Origin: Dorea longicatena
GTDB taxonomy: Bacteria; Bacillota; Clostridia; Lachnospirales; Lachnospiraceae
Assembly (NCBI RefSeq): GCF_025150085.1
Contig: NZ_CP102280.1
Location: 1,747,001 to 1,811,000 of the forward strand
Direction of reading: 5' to 3'
Length of the DNA stretch: 64,000 nt
In this document: piece by piece, positions 25,770 through 33,830 of the stretch
Position numbering within the stretch: position 1 is the first letter of the stretch
How the letters are laid out: each line of letters opens with the position of its first letter
The notes under the pieces: generated by a model
What the model was told of the DNA's origin: nothing
The model's input: only the letters and a program-made list of their open reading frames with translations
The model's database searches: none
Made by a program: the position numbers and the translations under genes

Positions 25770-25815
25770 ATGCGCAAAGAAGAAGGACAGTTTAAAGCCC
25801 TTCTTCTTTGCGCAT
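25770..25815. terminator. 17-bp perfect palindrome between convergent genes
   Basis: ATGCGCAAAGAAGAAGG (25770-25786) pairs perfectly with 25799-25815 around a 12-nt loop. It covers the last codons of the thioesterase gene and follows the plus-strand gene stop by 19 nt. No long U-run follows, so termination is likely but not certain. Confidence 0.55.
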
Positions 25816-26268
25816 CATACGGAGTTCTCTTCTCTTTTCTCCCTTTTCCCATTCTTCTTTTTCTTCTTCCGTCTCAAGGTCCAGTCTTGGCACCCTGACC
25901 GGTTTGTCATTCTTATCCAATGCTACCATTGTAAAATACGCATGATTAATCGGTGTACGCTCCCCACTTAACGCTTCTACATACGTATCCACCTTTACTT
26001 CCATGGATGTATTACCGACATAGGTTACCTTTCCTATGATCACAACTGTATCTTTGACATATGCACCGCGCAGGAAACTTAAGCTGTCTACAGATGCCGT
26101 AATTACATTTCTTCTTGTGTGACGTTTTGCCACCATACCCGCCACTTCATCGATCCACTGCATAAGTGCTCCTCCGAACAAACGGTCTGACGCATTCAAA
26201 TGTTGCGGCCTTACCATATGGACTGTCTCCACGATTGAATCCGATACCTTTCTGCTTTCTATTTCCAC
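25792..26268 (-). CDS. Acyl-CoA thioesterase (hotdog fold, YciA/BACH type)
   Basis: Single hotdog-domain hydrolase of about 158 aa that splits acyl-CoA esters. Family segments are MVRPQHLNASDRLFGGALMQWIDEVAGMVA, with the catalytic-type N-x-x-x-x-x-F-G-G and Asp, VDSLSFLRGAYVKDTVVIIGKV and INHAYFTMVALD. A charged C-terminal tail (EEEKEEWEKGEKRRELRMMRKEE) follows. The best start is the GTG at 26268 (VEIESRKVSDS), spaced 6 nt from AGAGGTG; an upstream GTG overlaps that site. It is divergent from the truA-like gene. Confidence 0.88.
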   Translation of the reverse strand: MEIESRKVSDSIVETVHMVRPQHLNASDRLFGGALMQWIDEVAGMVAKRHTRRNVITASVDSLSFLRGAYVKDTVVIIGKVTYVGNTSMEVKVDTYVEALSGERTPINHAYFTMVALDKNDKPVRVPRLDLETEEEKEEWEKGEKRRELRMMRKEEGL

Positions 26269-26427
26269 AAAAAACACCTCTCTTTTTCTTTTTAAGCTCT
26301 TTTATTATAGCACCGGATTTGTTATACTTAAACTAATTTCAATGTAAGTATTCTGAAATTCATGTATTTAGTTATATACAACATCAATTATTAGACAGGC
26401 TGCATTTCGCAGCAGAATGGAGTTTTC

Positions 26428-27165
26428 ATGAGAAATATAAAATTAACGATCGAATACGACGGAAGCCGTTACCAGGGATGGACCAGACTGGGAAAAGATG
26501 AATCCGGCAATACCATCTCTAATAAAATTACTGAAGTTTTAAAAAAAATGACTGAAGAAGATGACCTGGAGCTTTTCTGTGGATGCCGCACAGAAGTCGG
26601 TGTACATGCCTATGCACAGATTGCCAATTTCAAGACTTCTTCTTCCACAACGACACAGAACATCAAACATTACCTGAACCGTTACCTTCCGATGGATATC
26701 GCAATCATCGATGTAAAAGAGGTTCCAGAACGTTTTCACGCACAGCTGAACGCCACATCCAAGACCTATGTATACCGTATGACGATCGACGATGTACCGA
26801 GCGTCTTTGACCGCAAATACACTTACCATTGCTACCGTATCCCGGACAAACGTCTGATGCAGCAGGCCGCCGAGAAACTCACAGGACGTCATGATTTCCG
26901 CAACTTCTCCAGTGCAAAGAAAACGAAATCTACGGTCCGTGAGATCTTTGATATTGATATCTATGGTGACATTGAAGAAATGCAGATCCTGATCCATGCG
27001 GATGATTTTCTTCATAATATGGCACGTATCATTGTCGGAACGCTAATGGATATCGGACTTGGCAACCGATCTGTGCAGGATATTGATGATATCTTTGCGG
27101 GAATTCTCGAAGCAAGTGCGCCTTGTGATCCGAAGGGATTGTATTTGCAGGAGATTACGTATTAA
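26428..27165 (+). CDS. TruA-family tRNA pseudouridine synthase homologue with Asp-to-Glu at the catalytic position
   Basis: Protein of 245 aa that aligns along its length with TruA (Psi38-40 in the tRNA anticodon arm): IKLTIEYDGSRYQGW, LNRYLPMDIAI, FHAQLNATSKTYVYRM, DFRNFSSAKK and DDFLHNMARIIVGTLMDIG. The catalytic loop, normally GRTDAGVHA, reads CRTEVGVHA, so residue 56 is Glu (GAA, 26593-26595). The nucleophilic Asp is otherwise invariant in pseudouridine synthases. The gene is intact with GGAG before the ATG. It is probably a second TruA copy; the usual truA sits by the rplQ-ecf genes, outside this window. It may be inactive as a synthase or act as an RNA-binding protein. Confidence 0.85.
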   Translation: MRNIKLTIEYDGSRYQGWTRLGKDESGNTISNKITEVLKKMTEEDDLELFCGCRTEVGVHAYAQIANFKTSSSTTTQNIKHYLNRYLPMDIAIIDVKEVPERFHAQLNATSKTYVYRMTIDDVPSVFDRKYTYHCYRIPDKRLMQQAAEKLTGRHDFRNFSSAKKTKSTVREIFDIDIYGDIEEMQILIHADDFLHNMARIIVGTLMDIGLGNRSVQDIDDIFAGILEASAPCDPKGLYLQEITY

Positions 27166-27178
27166 ATTTAATTACTAT

Positions 27179-27550
27179 TGAATGCATGAAGCGGTCGTTA
27201 CCCGGACCTCCATAAAACTTAGGAACTCTTTCCTGTTCAGATTCCGTCGGCGGGAAAATCTAAAGGGACAAAATTCTGCTAAAAGCAGGCTTTCAAAATT
27301 TGAAACTCGGCATACGCTTCAAACAGTCAAATTTTGAAAACCTAACGCAGAATTTTGTCCCTTAAGATTTTCCAACACCTTCTCCATATTCACTGGAAAG
27401 AGTTCCTAAGTTTGGAAGTATACAAAAAGCCGGAAAGTCAAGGTTTTCACCACAACTTTCCGGCTACACACAAAAGTTACAATTCCGCTGTTGAATTTTC
27501 AGTAGCATTGGCCAATCACGACATGAGAAAGACCACGATACTGCATTAAA
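27179..27550. repeat. Modular long-hairpin repeat element, copy A
   Basis: Fills the truA-like/DeoR convergent gap. A conserved left part (27181-27220; AAGCGGTCGTTACCC and TCCATAAAACTT) and right part (27464-27533; GCTACACACAA, AATTCCGCTGTTGAATT, ATCACGACATGAGAAAGAC) are shared with copy B at 42600-42805. Between them lies an insert with a giant inverted repeat. Arms 27218-27233 and 27395-27410 match over 16/16 bp, arms 27253-27279 and 27347-27373 over 26/27, and an inner 12-bp pair (TTCAAAATTTGA) completes it, forming one hairpin of about 190 nt. A second 11-bp hairpin lies at 27428-27465. No coding frame is convincing. Confidence 0.8.
27424..27465 (-). terminator. Terminator of the DeoR-family gene, inside repeat A
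   Basis: Minus strand: AGCCGGAAAGT/ACTTTCCGGCT (11 bp, 16-nt loop) followed by TTTTT. It lies about 90 nt after the regulator stop codon. Confidence 0.75.
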
Positions 27551-27555
27551 CAGGA

Positions 27556-28302
27556 TTATACAACAATAATCCGCACCCGTCTCGCCTTCAGCACTTCCAC
27601 TTCCTCCGGCAGAAATTCACGATCCGTAACCACTCCTGTATAGTCTTCTAACTGATTGATCCAGGTCATGGATTGTTTTCCGAATTTTGACTGGTCTACT
27701 GCCAGATAGGATCTTGCGCACTGCTTCGGAACCTGGCGTTTCAGCCACATCTTTTCATGTGTCGGTGTTGTTACCTGGAATTCTTCGTTGATGGAAGCTG
27801 CTCCAAAGAATCCTACATCAAACCGGAAATCCTTCAGCATCTCTGTCGCATATCTGCCAAACAGACTTCCCGTCTCTTTCTGTACCATACCGCCACATAT
27901 GTATACTTTCGCATCACTGTTTTTTAATACCTGTGCAATCTCCAGATCATTTGTCACAATGATAATATCTGGGATGTCCCGGATTAATTTTGCGATCTCG
28001 CAGGTTGTCGTCCCCGCATCCAGAAATACTGAATCTTGCGGATGTACAAATTCTACACATTTTCTTGCAATTGCTTCTTTACTGTTCTTATTACTGGTCT
28101 GCTTTGTCTCATAAGCAACCTCTTGTTTCGCGACCGCACCTCCATGACACCGTTCGATCATATTACCGCTTTCCAACTTCATCAGATCTCTCCGAATTGT
28201 CATGGAACTTACATTCAATTCTTTAGCCAGCTCATCTACCTGCACACTTCCATTCTCTTTGATCAATTCAACGATCATTGCCTGTCTTTCTGCCGCAAGC
28301 AT
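27556..28302 (-). CDS. DeoR-family transcriptional regulator
   Basis: Repressor of 248 aa. The N-terminal HTH is MLAAERQAMIVELIKENGSVQVDELAKELNVSSMTIRRDLMKLE (residues 1-44). The sugar-phosphate sensor domain (DeoRC) follows: VFLDAGTTTCEIAKLI, VTNDLEIAQVL, ICGGMVQKETGSLFG and DVGFFGAASI. The start at 28302 follows GGGAGGAG. It lies 78 bp downstream of the CDF exporter gene and about 1.4 kb from the sugar-acid locus, so its target is not clear. The ligand is probably a phosphorylated sugar or sugar acid. Confidence 0.92.
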   Translation of the reverse strand: MLAAERQAMIVELIKENGSVQVDELAKELNVSSMTIRRDLMKLESGNMIERCHGGAVAKQEVAYETKQTSNKNSKEAIARKCVEFVHPQDSVFLDAGTTTCEIAKLIRDIPDIIIVTNDLEIAQVLKNSDAKVYICGGMVQKETGSLFGRYATEMLKDFRFDVGFFGAASINEEFQVTTPTHEKMWLKRQVPKQCARSYLAVDQSKFGKQSMTWINQLEDYTGVVTDREFLPEEVEVLKARRVRIIVV

Positions 28303-28380
28303 ATTATCTCCTCCCACATTACGCCAGATCTGCGATCTGCAGTCTTTTCATTTTTTACTTTATAAATAAATTTATAGAAA

Positions 28381-29490
28381 TTATACAAATTCTGTCTCTA
28401 TTGTCAGTGATATCTCATATTCCGGATACTGTTTCTTCATATAGTCTGTAAATGATTTTCGCAGTCCCTCCCAGTCTCTGAGCGCATAGTCCACAATAAA
28501 ATCACAATAAAGAGTATTGGTTCCTTTGCTCAGATATAACGCATGAAAGCTCTTCACGTGCTCATTTACACGTACAAATTTTCCAATGTATCGACGGATG
28601 TCAACGACACTTGAAGTATCCTCATCGACTGCATAGATTCCGAATACCATCGTCACATGATATTCTTCCATGATCCGAAGCTGCAGTCTGTGAATCTCTT
28701 CATATACCTCTCCAATGCTTCTTTTATGATCAATTTCGATATTCACCGAGCCCGAATAGCGGTCCGGTCCATAATCGTGCAACATCATATCTATCGCACT
28801 GATCACCCCGTCTGTTGCACGGATTTCTTTATATAACTGTCTTGCAAGTTCTTCTTTTCCTGAACGACCGATCAGATCCGACGCCGTATTCTTAAGCGCA
28901 TCTACCCCACTCTTTATAACTACAAAGGAAAATACAATACCCGCATATGCATCCAGTGAAAATCCTGTAAATAAAAATATTACAGATGACAAAATCGTAA
29001 GTCCCGAGAAAAACGAATCATTCCTTCCGTCTTCTCCCACTGCCAGAAGTACTTCCGATTCCACTGATTTTCCTATCTTTATTGTATACATTCCAAGGCA
29101 GAACTTCGTCACAGCTGTTCCCGCCACGATCAGAACCATCAGCATACTGACCTTCATATCCGATGGATGTAAAATTCCATCTATCGACTCTTTCAACATA
29201 CTGATCCCCGCATACAAAATCAGAATACCGACCACCATGCCGGTCAGATACTCAATCCTTCCATATCCAAATGGGTGCTTTTCATCCGGATGTTTCCCGG
29301 AAAGCTTTGTTCCTACATATGTCAGAAACGAAGATCCTGCATCCGTTGCATTATTGATTCCTTCCGACACGATTGCTATTGACGATGCCAGCGTTCCGAT
29401 CACAATTTTCACTGCCGCGATCAGTAAATTAACTAAGATTCCTATCAAAGACGTTCTTATTATCCGTTCCTGACGGCTTGATTCCTTCAT
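28381..29490 (-). CDS. Cation diffusion facilitator exporter, probably Mn(II)-type
   Basis: Membrane antiporter of 369 aa with about six helices and a C-terminal cytoplasmic domain. In the transport site TM2 has Asn46-x3-Asp50 (INNATD) instead of the His/Asp of zinc exporters, and TM5 has Asp154-x3-Asp158 (EDGRND). The combination N-D-D-D matches what is described for the manganese exporter MntE, so Mn(II) efflux is the best guess. The C-terminal domain is longer than usual (about 170 residues) and retains DYGPDRYSGSVNIEID. The genes on either side give no metal context. Confidence 0.85.
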   Translation of the reverse strand: MKESSRQERIIRTSLIGILVNLLIAAVKIVIGTLASSIAIVSEGINNATDAGSSFLTYVGTKLSGKHPDEKHPFGYGRIEYLTGMVVGILILYAGISMLKESIDGILHPSDMKVSMLMVLIVAGTAVTKFCLGMYTIKIGKSVESEVLLAVGEDGRNDSFFSGLTILSSVIFLFTGFSLDAYAGIVFSFVVIKSGVDALKNTASDLIGRSGKEELARQLYKEIRATDGVISAIDMMLHDYGPDRYSGSVNIEIDHKRSIGEVYEEIHRLQLRIMEEYHVTMVFGIYAVDEDTSSVVDIRRYIGKFVRVNEHVKSFHALYLSKGTNTLYCDFIVDYALRDWEGLRKSFTDYMKKQYPEYEISLTIETEFV

Positions 29491-29603
29491 AATACACCTG
29501 TTCCTTCTTTCTTTTTCCTGTGTTTATGATAACATGTCGTTATTTCATTTACAAGATATTGCAGGTGCAGGGCACTCTGCCAAAGCTGTCACTTGCCAAA
29601 ACA

Positions 29604-29680
29604 TACAAAAGAAACGGCTGTAAGAGCCGACACGCATTCATTAACCTCCCAATGAAGCATATCCGTTCTTCCAGCCGTCT
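29604..29680 (-). terminator. Probable terminator after the first gntP-type gene
   Basis: Minus strand: outer stem ACGGCTG/CAGCCGT enclosing about 51 nt with an inner TTCATT/AATGAA hairpin, followed by TTTCTTTT. It lies just downstream of the transporter stop codon at 29713. Confidence 0.5.
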
Positions 29681-29712
29681 CAGGCTTTTCTTATTATACG
29701 ATTCGTCTCAGA

Positions 29713-31125
29713 TTACATAAATATATTAAGTATCAACACTTCAACCACACCGACAGCCCATGCTACCGTTGATGTTACAGACCAGATCGTTAACTGATCT
29801 TTCGCCTCGCTGACACCTAAGGTTCTGTTTACTACCCAGAAATAACTGTCGTTGAAGTATCCGAAGAATAAAGATCCTACGCAGCATGCCACTGCTCCAA
29901 GGATCGGGCTTACGCCTGATGCTGCGATGATCGGTGCTGTGATACTTGCTGCTGTCGTCATTGCTACAGTTCCTGATCCCTGAATGAATCTCATTGCTGT
30001 CGCGATCAGAAGCGGCAGGATAATGATCGGGATTGCTGTCTTTGCAAGCCCTTCTGCCATAAATGTTCCAAGTCCGGAGTCTTTGATGATCTGGCCGAGC
30101 GCTCCGCCGCCACCTGTTACTAACATGATGATTCCGGCTGATGCCATTCCTTTTTCCATCTCTGCAAGGGCTTCATGTCTGTCAAGGCTTCTTCCCAGTG
30201 TCAGGATTGCCACGATCAGTCCGAGTCCGACTGCTACGATCGGCTGTCCAAGGAATACAAGGATATTCATGAATCCTTCTGTCTTGCCCATTGCTGTTGC
30301 TACTGTGTTGATCAGGATCAGGATGATCGGGATGATCAGCGGCATGAAGGATTCCAGTGCTCCCGGAACTCCTGTCATATCCATTGCAAATGCTGCCTCG
30401 TAGTTAGGCTCCTGATAAGGCATCTCTACGATCTCGCCTTCGTCGTTCGGGATTCTGTAATATTTCTTAGAAAGGAATAATCTTGAGTATGCGATACATG
30501 CAATTGCCATCGGAAGTGCAAGTACCAGTGTCAGTAAGATGAATTTTCCTACGTCTACTCCGAAGATTCCGCAGACACCTAACGGTCCCGGTGTCGGTGG
30601 TACTAAGGAGTGGGTGATTACAAGTCCTGCTGCCAGGGCTGTTCCAAGTCCGATCACGGATTTCTTCGTTGCTTTGGAGATTGCCTTTGCGATCGGTGCC
30701 AGTACAACGAATCCGGAATCACAGAAGATCGGGATAGATACCAGGAATCCTGTCAGTGCAAGAGCTTCCTCTTCTCTCTTCTTACCGAACAGTTTTAAGA
30801 ATGTATGTGCCATTCTCTTGGCTGCACCTGTTACTTCAAAGATCTGGCCCATCATAACACCAAATCCGATAATGATCCCGATACTTCCTAAGGTTCCGCC
30901 AAACCCGGAAGTGATCGAATTTACAATACCAAATGTCTTCTCAACACCGTCTACTTCGATTGTAATGTTTGTAAGTGGCATGCCGCCAATCACGCCAACT
31001 ACAACTGTACTGATGATCAAGGCAAGAAATGCCTGGATTTTTGTCTTTAATACAAGGAATATCAGGACTGCGATACCTACCGCCAGACCAATCAACATCC
31101 TTTCCCCACTAAGTCCGTTTACCAT
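29713..31125 (-). CDS. GntP-family sugar-acid:H+ symporter (copy 1)
   Basis: Integral membrane carrier of 470 aa with 12-14 hydrophobic segments. It has GntP-family features: ALIISTVVVGVIGGMPL, GFGGTLGSIGIIIGFGVMMG, ICGIFGVDVGKFILL and FIQGSGTVAMTTAASI. It imports gluconate-like acids; the neighbours (PdxA and a DUF1537 kinase upstream in the transcript) suggest a four-carbon sugar acid such as threonate or erythronate. It differs from copy 2 (33831-35243) by only three residues, all near the N-terminus. AGGAGG precedes the ATG. It is the last gene of the dtnK-like/pdxA/gntP unit. Confidence 0.92.
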   Translation of the reverse strand: MVNGLSGERMLIGLAVGIAVLIFLVLKTKIQAFLALIISTVVVGVIGGMPLTNITIEVDGVEKTFGIVNSITSGFGGTLGSIGIIIGFGVMMGQIFEVTGAAKRMAHTFLKLFGKKREEEALALTGFLVSIPIFCDSGFVVLAPIAKAISKATKKSVIGLGTALAAGLVITHSLVPPTPGPLGVCGIFGVDVGKFILLTLVLALPMAIACIAYSRLFLSKKYYRIPNDEGEIVEMPYQEPNYEAAFAMDMTGVPGALESFMPLIIPIILILINTVATAMGKTEGFMNILVFLGQPIVAVGLGLIVAILTLGRSLDRHEALAEMEKGMASAGIIMLVTGGGGALGQIIKDSGLGTFMAEGLAKTAIPIIILPLLIATAMRFIQGSGTVAMTTAASITAPIIAASGVSPILGAVACCVGSLFFGYFNDSYFWVVNRTLGVSEAKDQLTIWSVTSTVAWAVGVVEVLILNIFM

Positions 31126-31140
31126 AATGCAGACCTCCTA
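29713..31140. repeat. 1.4-kb near-identical direct repeat, copy 1 (partner 33831-35258)
   Basis: The whole transporter gene and its Shine-Dalgarno region recur 4118 bp away in the same orientation. I see about ten mismatches, all in the first 30 bp or the last 270 bp of the repeat. The roughly 1.1 kb between appears identical, including the middle where overlapping frames on both strands translate identically. Confidence 0.85.
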
Positions 31141-31206
31141 TGTTCTCTCTTTTTATTACGGCAGTTATTTACCTGCCGCAATTCCTTTTCGTTTTATTTC
31201 TTAATT

Positions 31207-32217
31207 TTATTTTTCATGTTTTCCCGTGAAATTCGGTGCATATTTTGCTGCAAGTCTGATTGCTTCGATCATGCTGACCGCACTTACGATTCCTTTTCCT
31301 GCGATGTCAAATGCAGTTCCGTGATCTACCGATGTACGAAGGATCGGCATACCATTTGTGATTGCGATCGTCTTTTCGAAGTCCAGTGTCTTGGTTGCGA
31401 TATGTCCCTGATCGTGATACAGCGATAATACACTGGTATATTTTCCCTGCGCTGCCTGATGGAATACTGAATCCGCCCCGATCGGACCTGCCACATCATA
31501 ACCTTCCGCTTTCAGTTCTTCGATTGCCGGCATGATCTCTTCGACTTCTTCCCAGCCAAAGAGTCCATGTTCTCCGCTGTGTGGATTTAACCCTGCAATT
31601 GCCATAGTTCCTTCTTTCACACCGAGTCTTTCCAATGCCTTAGTACAGCGTTTTACATAATCAATGATCCTGTCTTTTTTGATCATATCCAGCATCTGCC
31701 TTAACGATACATGACGTGTCAGGAAGAATACTCTCATTCCATTCGTCTCGAACATTGTCAACGGATCTTCTGTATGTGTCAGTGCTCCAAAGATCTCTGT
31801 ATGCCCGATATACGGAACTTCTGCCGCATGAAGGGATTCTTTGTTGATCGGAGTAGTAGCCACTGCATCGACCTTTCCCGCATTTGCCAGTTCAATACTC
31901 TTTGCAATGTATTCATACGCTGCTTTTCCGCACATAGCGCTGACTTTTCCATAGGCAAATGTATCCATATCCACGTTGTCAAGATTGATCAGGTTCAGGA
32001 CTCCTTTTTCATCGACTGCCTCTTCCGGCTCTTTGATCTCATTGATCTTCAAATTCTCTCCTGTGATCTCGATTGCTTTTTCTACGATCTTCCGATCTCC
32101 GACGATGACACACACCGCAATCTGGAACACCTCATCGGATGCAATGGATTTTGCTACAATCTCCGGTCCTACTCCTGCAGGATCTCCGATTGGAATTGCA
32201 ATAACTGGTTTCTTCAT
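31207..32217 (-). CDS. PdxA-type 4-phospho-sugar-acid dehydrogenase (PdxA2)
   Basis: Metal-dependent oxidative decarboxylase of 336 aa. The family pattern includes [39 protein letters not shown] (substrate and metal His), [40 protein letters not shown] and [12 protein letters not shown]. Classical PdxA makes pyridoxine; next to a DUF1537 kinase the PdxA2 group instead oxidises 4-phospho-D-threonate or erythronate to dihydroxyacetone phosphate and CO2. The start at 32217 has AAAGG about 9 nt upstream. It lies 15 bp after the kinase gene. Confidence 0.9.
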   Translation of the reverse strand: MKKPVIAIPIGDPAGVGPEIVAKSIASDEVFQIAVCVIVGDRKIVEKAIEITGENLKINEIKEPEEAVDEKGVLNLINLDNVDMDTFAYGKVSAMCGKAAYEYIAKSIELANAGKVDAVATTPINKESLHAAEVPYIGHTEIFGALTHTEDPLTMFETNGMRVFFLTRHVSLRQMLDMIKKDRIIDYVKRCTKALERLGVKEGTMAIAGLNPHSGEHGLFGWEEVEEIMPAIEELKAEGYDVAGPIGADSVFHQAAQGKYTSVLSLYHDQGHIATKTLDFEKTIAITNGMPILRTSVDHGTAFDIAGKGIVSAVSMIEAIRLAAKYAPNFTGKHEK

Positions 32218-32232
32218 TTCTCTCACCCTTTC

Positions 32233-33537
32233 TTAGATATATAATTTTTCTTTCAAATAAGTAATACACTTATTGATCGCATCTTTATTTCCCTGACTTC
32301 CACCCTTGGTAATGATATGTACACCTTCAAACTCTCCTTTTAAGAATTGTCCGTAAGCTGCAAGTGGAAGTACTTCATCCAACAGACTTAAGCCTGCGGT
32401 ATCGAACTTTTTACAGACAGCAACTGTGATATCCCCGCCACTTGTATACAGGCCTTTGAATGTATCTTCTGCCTTGAAGATACGATACGTGATCTCCGCG
32501 AATCCACTATTGATCATTTCTGTCACTTCATCCAGTGAACACTGATATCGCTCCATATACGGTGTAAAATCAATTCTGTTCTCCGGATAGATTCCGTCTC
32601 CGGTTACGGTTGATATATTATTCCTGTCGCATTCACCCAGAATGGAATTGACCACCCTTCTGATCTCCAGTTCTCTGCGTTTTTCACCTTCCAGAAGTTC
32701 TCTTGTATGAACGAATTCATTATGCGTTCTCTGTGAAAGCCACAATTCTTCCATCTGGGCCGTGGTATTGGCATTCACGCTTCCTACCACTGCAAGGATC
32801 TTGGTCTTCTGTTTTTTCTTATTCGGCGTGATCAGCTTTCTGGATAACGTTGCGGTAAATACTCCCGGATCTACGGCAATCACTTTTAATCCGCTGGTGA
32901 TCACTGCATCGGCGATCAAGTCCAGATCTTCCTGTGTAATACAGTCTAAAGTGATGATCCGGCTTCCTTCCTCCACACATTTTTTCATCAGATCAGCAAG
33001 ATAATGCTTTCCATGCATCAGATCTTTCATATAGATCGTGGATACCTGATATTTACTCTGCTGCTTAAAAAGTTCTCCTACTTCTGATATCTTCACCGGT
33101 GTCTTCGGATCAACTGCAATATTCGTCTTATGTAACGGCAGTCCGTCCACCAGCATATATCCGCCACAGATAATTCTTCCCGAAGCCGGAAAACACGGTG
33201 CCACAATTGCTATATAATCCTCTCCCAGGCTGTCCAGCATCGCATCGGTCTCACTTCCGAGATTTCCGCGAAGTGTACTGTCAATCCGGTTGGCATATAC
33301 TTTGACATCGTCATCCTTAAGCAGATTGCAGACATTGTATACCCGGTTATATGCGATTTTTGCATCTACTCCTCTGCTGTCTGTCGGGTATAATACACAG
33401 TCACAGTCCGACAAAGTAGACAGTTCGATCCGTTCTGTGTTCATAACTGTGTATGCTTTATAATTCATCTTTTTCAGTAATACTCCTGTTGCATTGGCCC
33501 CTGTCAGGTCATCTGCGATTACAACACACTGCGGCAT
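32233..33537 (-). CDS. DUF1537 four-carbon acid sugar kinase (DtnK-like)
   Basis: ATP-dependent kinase of 434 aa. The N-terminal substrate domain begins MPQCVVIADDLTGANATGVLL, with DSR and RIDSTLRGNLGSETDAMLD. The C-terminal ATP domain has GDITVAVCKKF and HIITKGGSQGNKDAI. Characterised members phosphorylate D-threonate, D-erythronate or 3-oxo-tetronate at O4. Pairing with PdxA here fits a D-threonate or D-erythronate to DHAP route. The start at 33537 has GGAG 7 nt upstream. It is the first gene of its transcript, preceded by AT-rich DNA with repeated TGTTTAT motifs. Confidence 0.88.
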   Translation of the reverse strand: MPQCVVIADDLTGANATGVLLKKMNYKAYTVMNTERIELSTLSDCDCVLYPTDSRGVDAKIAYNRVYNVCNLLKDDDVKVYANRIDSTLRGNLGSETDAMLDSLGEDYIAIVAPCFPASGRIICGGYMLVDGLPLHKTNIAVDPKTPVKISEVGELFKQQSKYQVSTIYMKDLMHGKHYLADLMKKCVEEGSRIITLDCITQEDLDLIADAVITSGLKVIAVDPGVFTATLSRKLITPNKKKQKTKILAVVGSVNANTTAQMEELWLSQRTHNEFVHTRELLEGEKRRELEIRRVVNSILGECDRNNISTVTGDGIYPENRIDFTPYMERYQCSLDEVTEMINSGFAEITYRIFKAEDTFKGLYTSGGDITVAVCKKFDTAGLSLLDEVLPLAAYGQFLKGEFEGVHIITKGGSQGNKDAINKCITYLKEKLYI

Positions 33538-33580
33538 AATCATTCTCCTTTTTTCACATTTTCAAACGTTTTATACTGTT

Positions 33581-33693
33581 CGTTTATGTTTATATTTTAT
33601 CTCTAATGTTTATTTATGTCAATATAATCTATTTTTTATCAATCTTTTTGTTTATTTTCACAATATATCATGTTTCTTTTTGTTTATTTTTAT
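33581..33693. promoter_or_regulatory. Repeated TGTTTAT motifs upstream of the kinase-pdxA-gntP unit
   Basis: TGTTTAT occurs at 33587, 33607, 33649 and 33681. Two copies extend to TTTTTGTTTATTTT (33645 and 33677). Similar TTTTGTCTATTT sequences occur at 35319-35330 and 37884-37895 near the other sugar-acid genes. They may be operators, or simply AT-rich promoter DNA. Confidence 0.35.
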
Positions 33694-33731
33694 TTGGCTA
33701 GCCACCAATACATTTTCTTACATACTTTGAT

Positions 33732-33785
33732 AAAAAAAAGCCGGTCGGAAATTATGGGGCACTACTCATTCCACACTTTCCGGCC
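33732..33785 (-). terminator. Terminator after the second gntP-type gene
   Basis: Minus strand: GGCCGGAAA...TTCCGACCGGC stem with internal bulge, followed by TTTTTTTT. It separates the upstream sugar-acid unit from the kinase-pdxA-gntP unit. Confidence 0.75.
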
Positions 33786-33830
33786 AGCTCATTTTTGTAT
33801 ATCAAAGTATACAAGAATTTCTGATATTCT

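Noticed and set aside
27166..27555. CRISPR array or integron-type attC site in the long-hairpin region
   Set aside because: There are no regularly spaced direct repeats, no cas or integrase genes, and the hairpin lacks attC box features.
30539..31204. 221-aa plus-strand frame opposite the first GntP gene (and its 246-aa twin at 34657-35397)
   Set aside because: Proline/serine-rich shadow translation of a real membrane-protein gene; its duplication only reflects the duplicated transporter.
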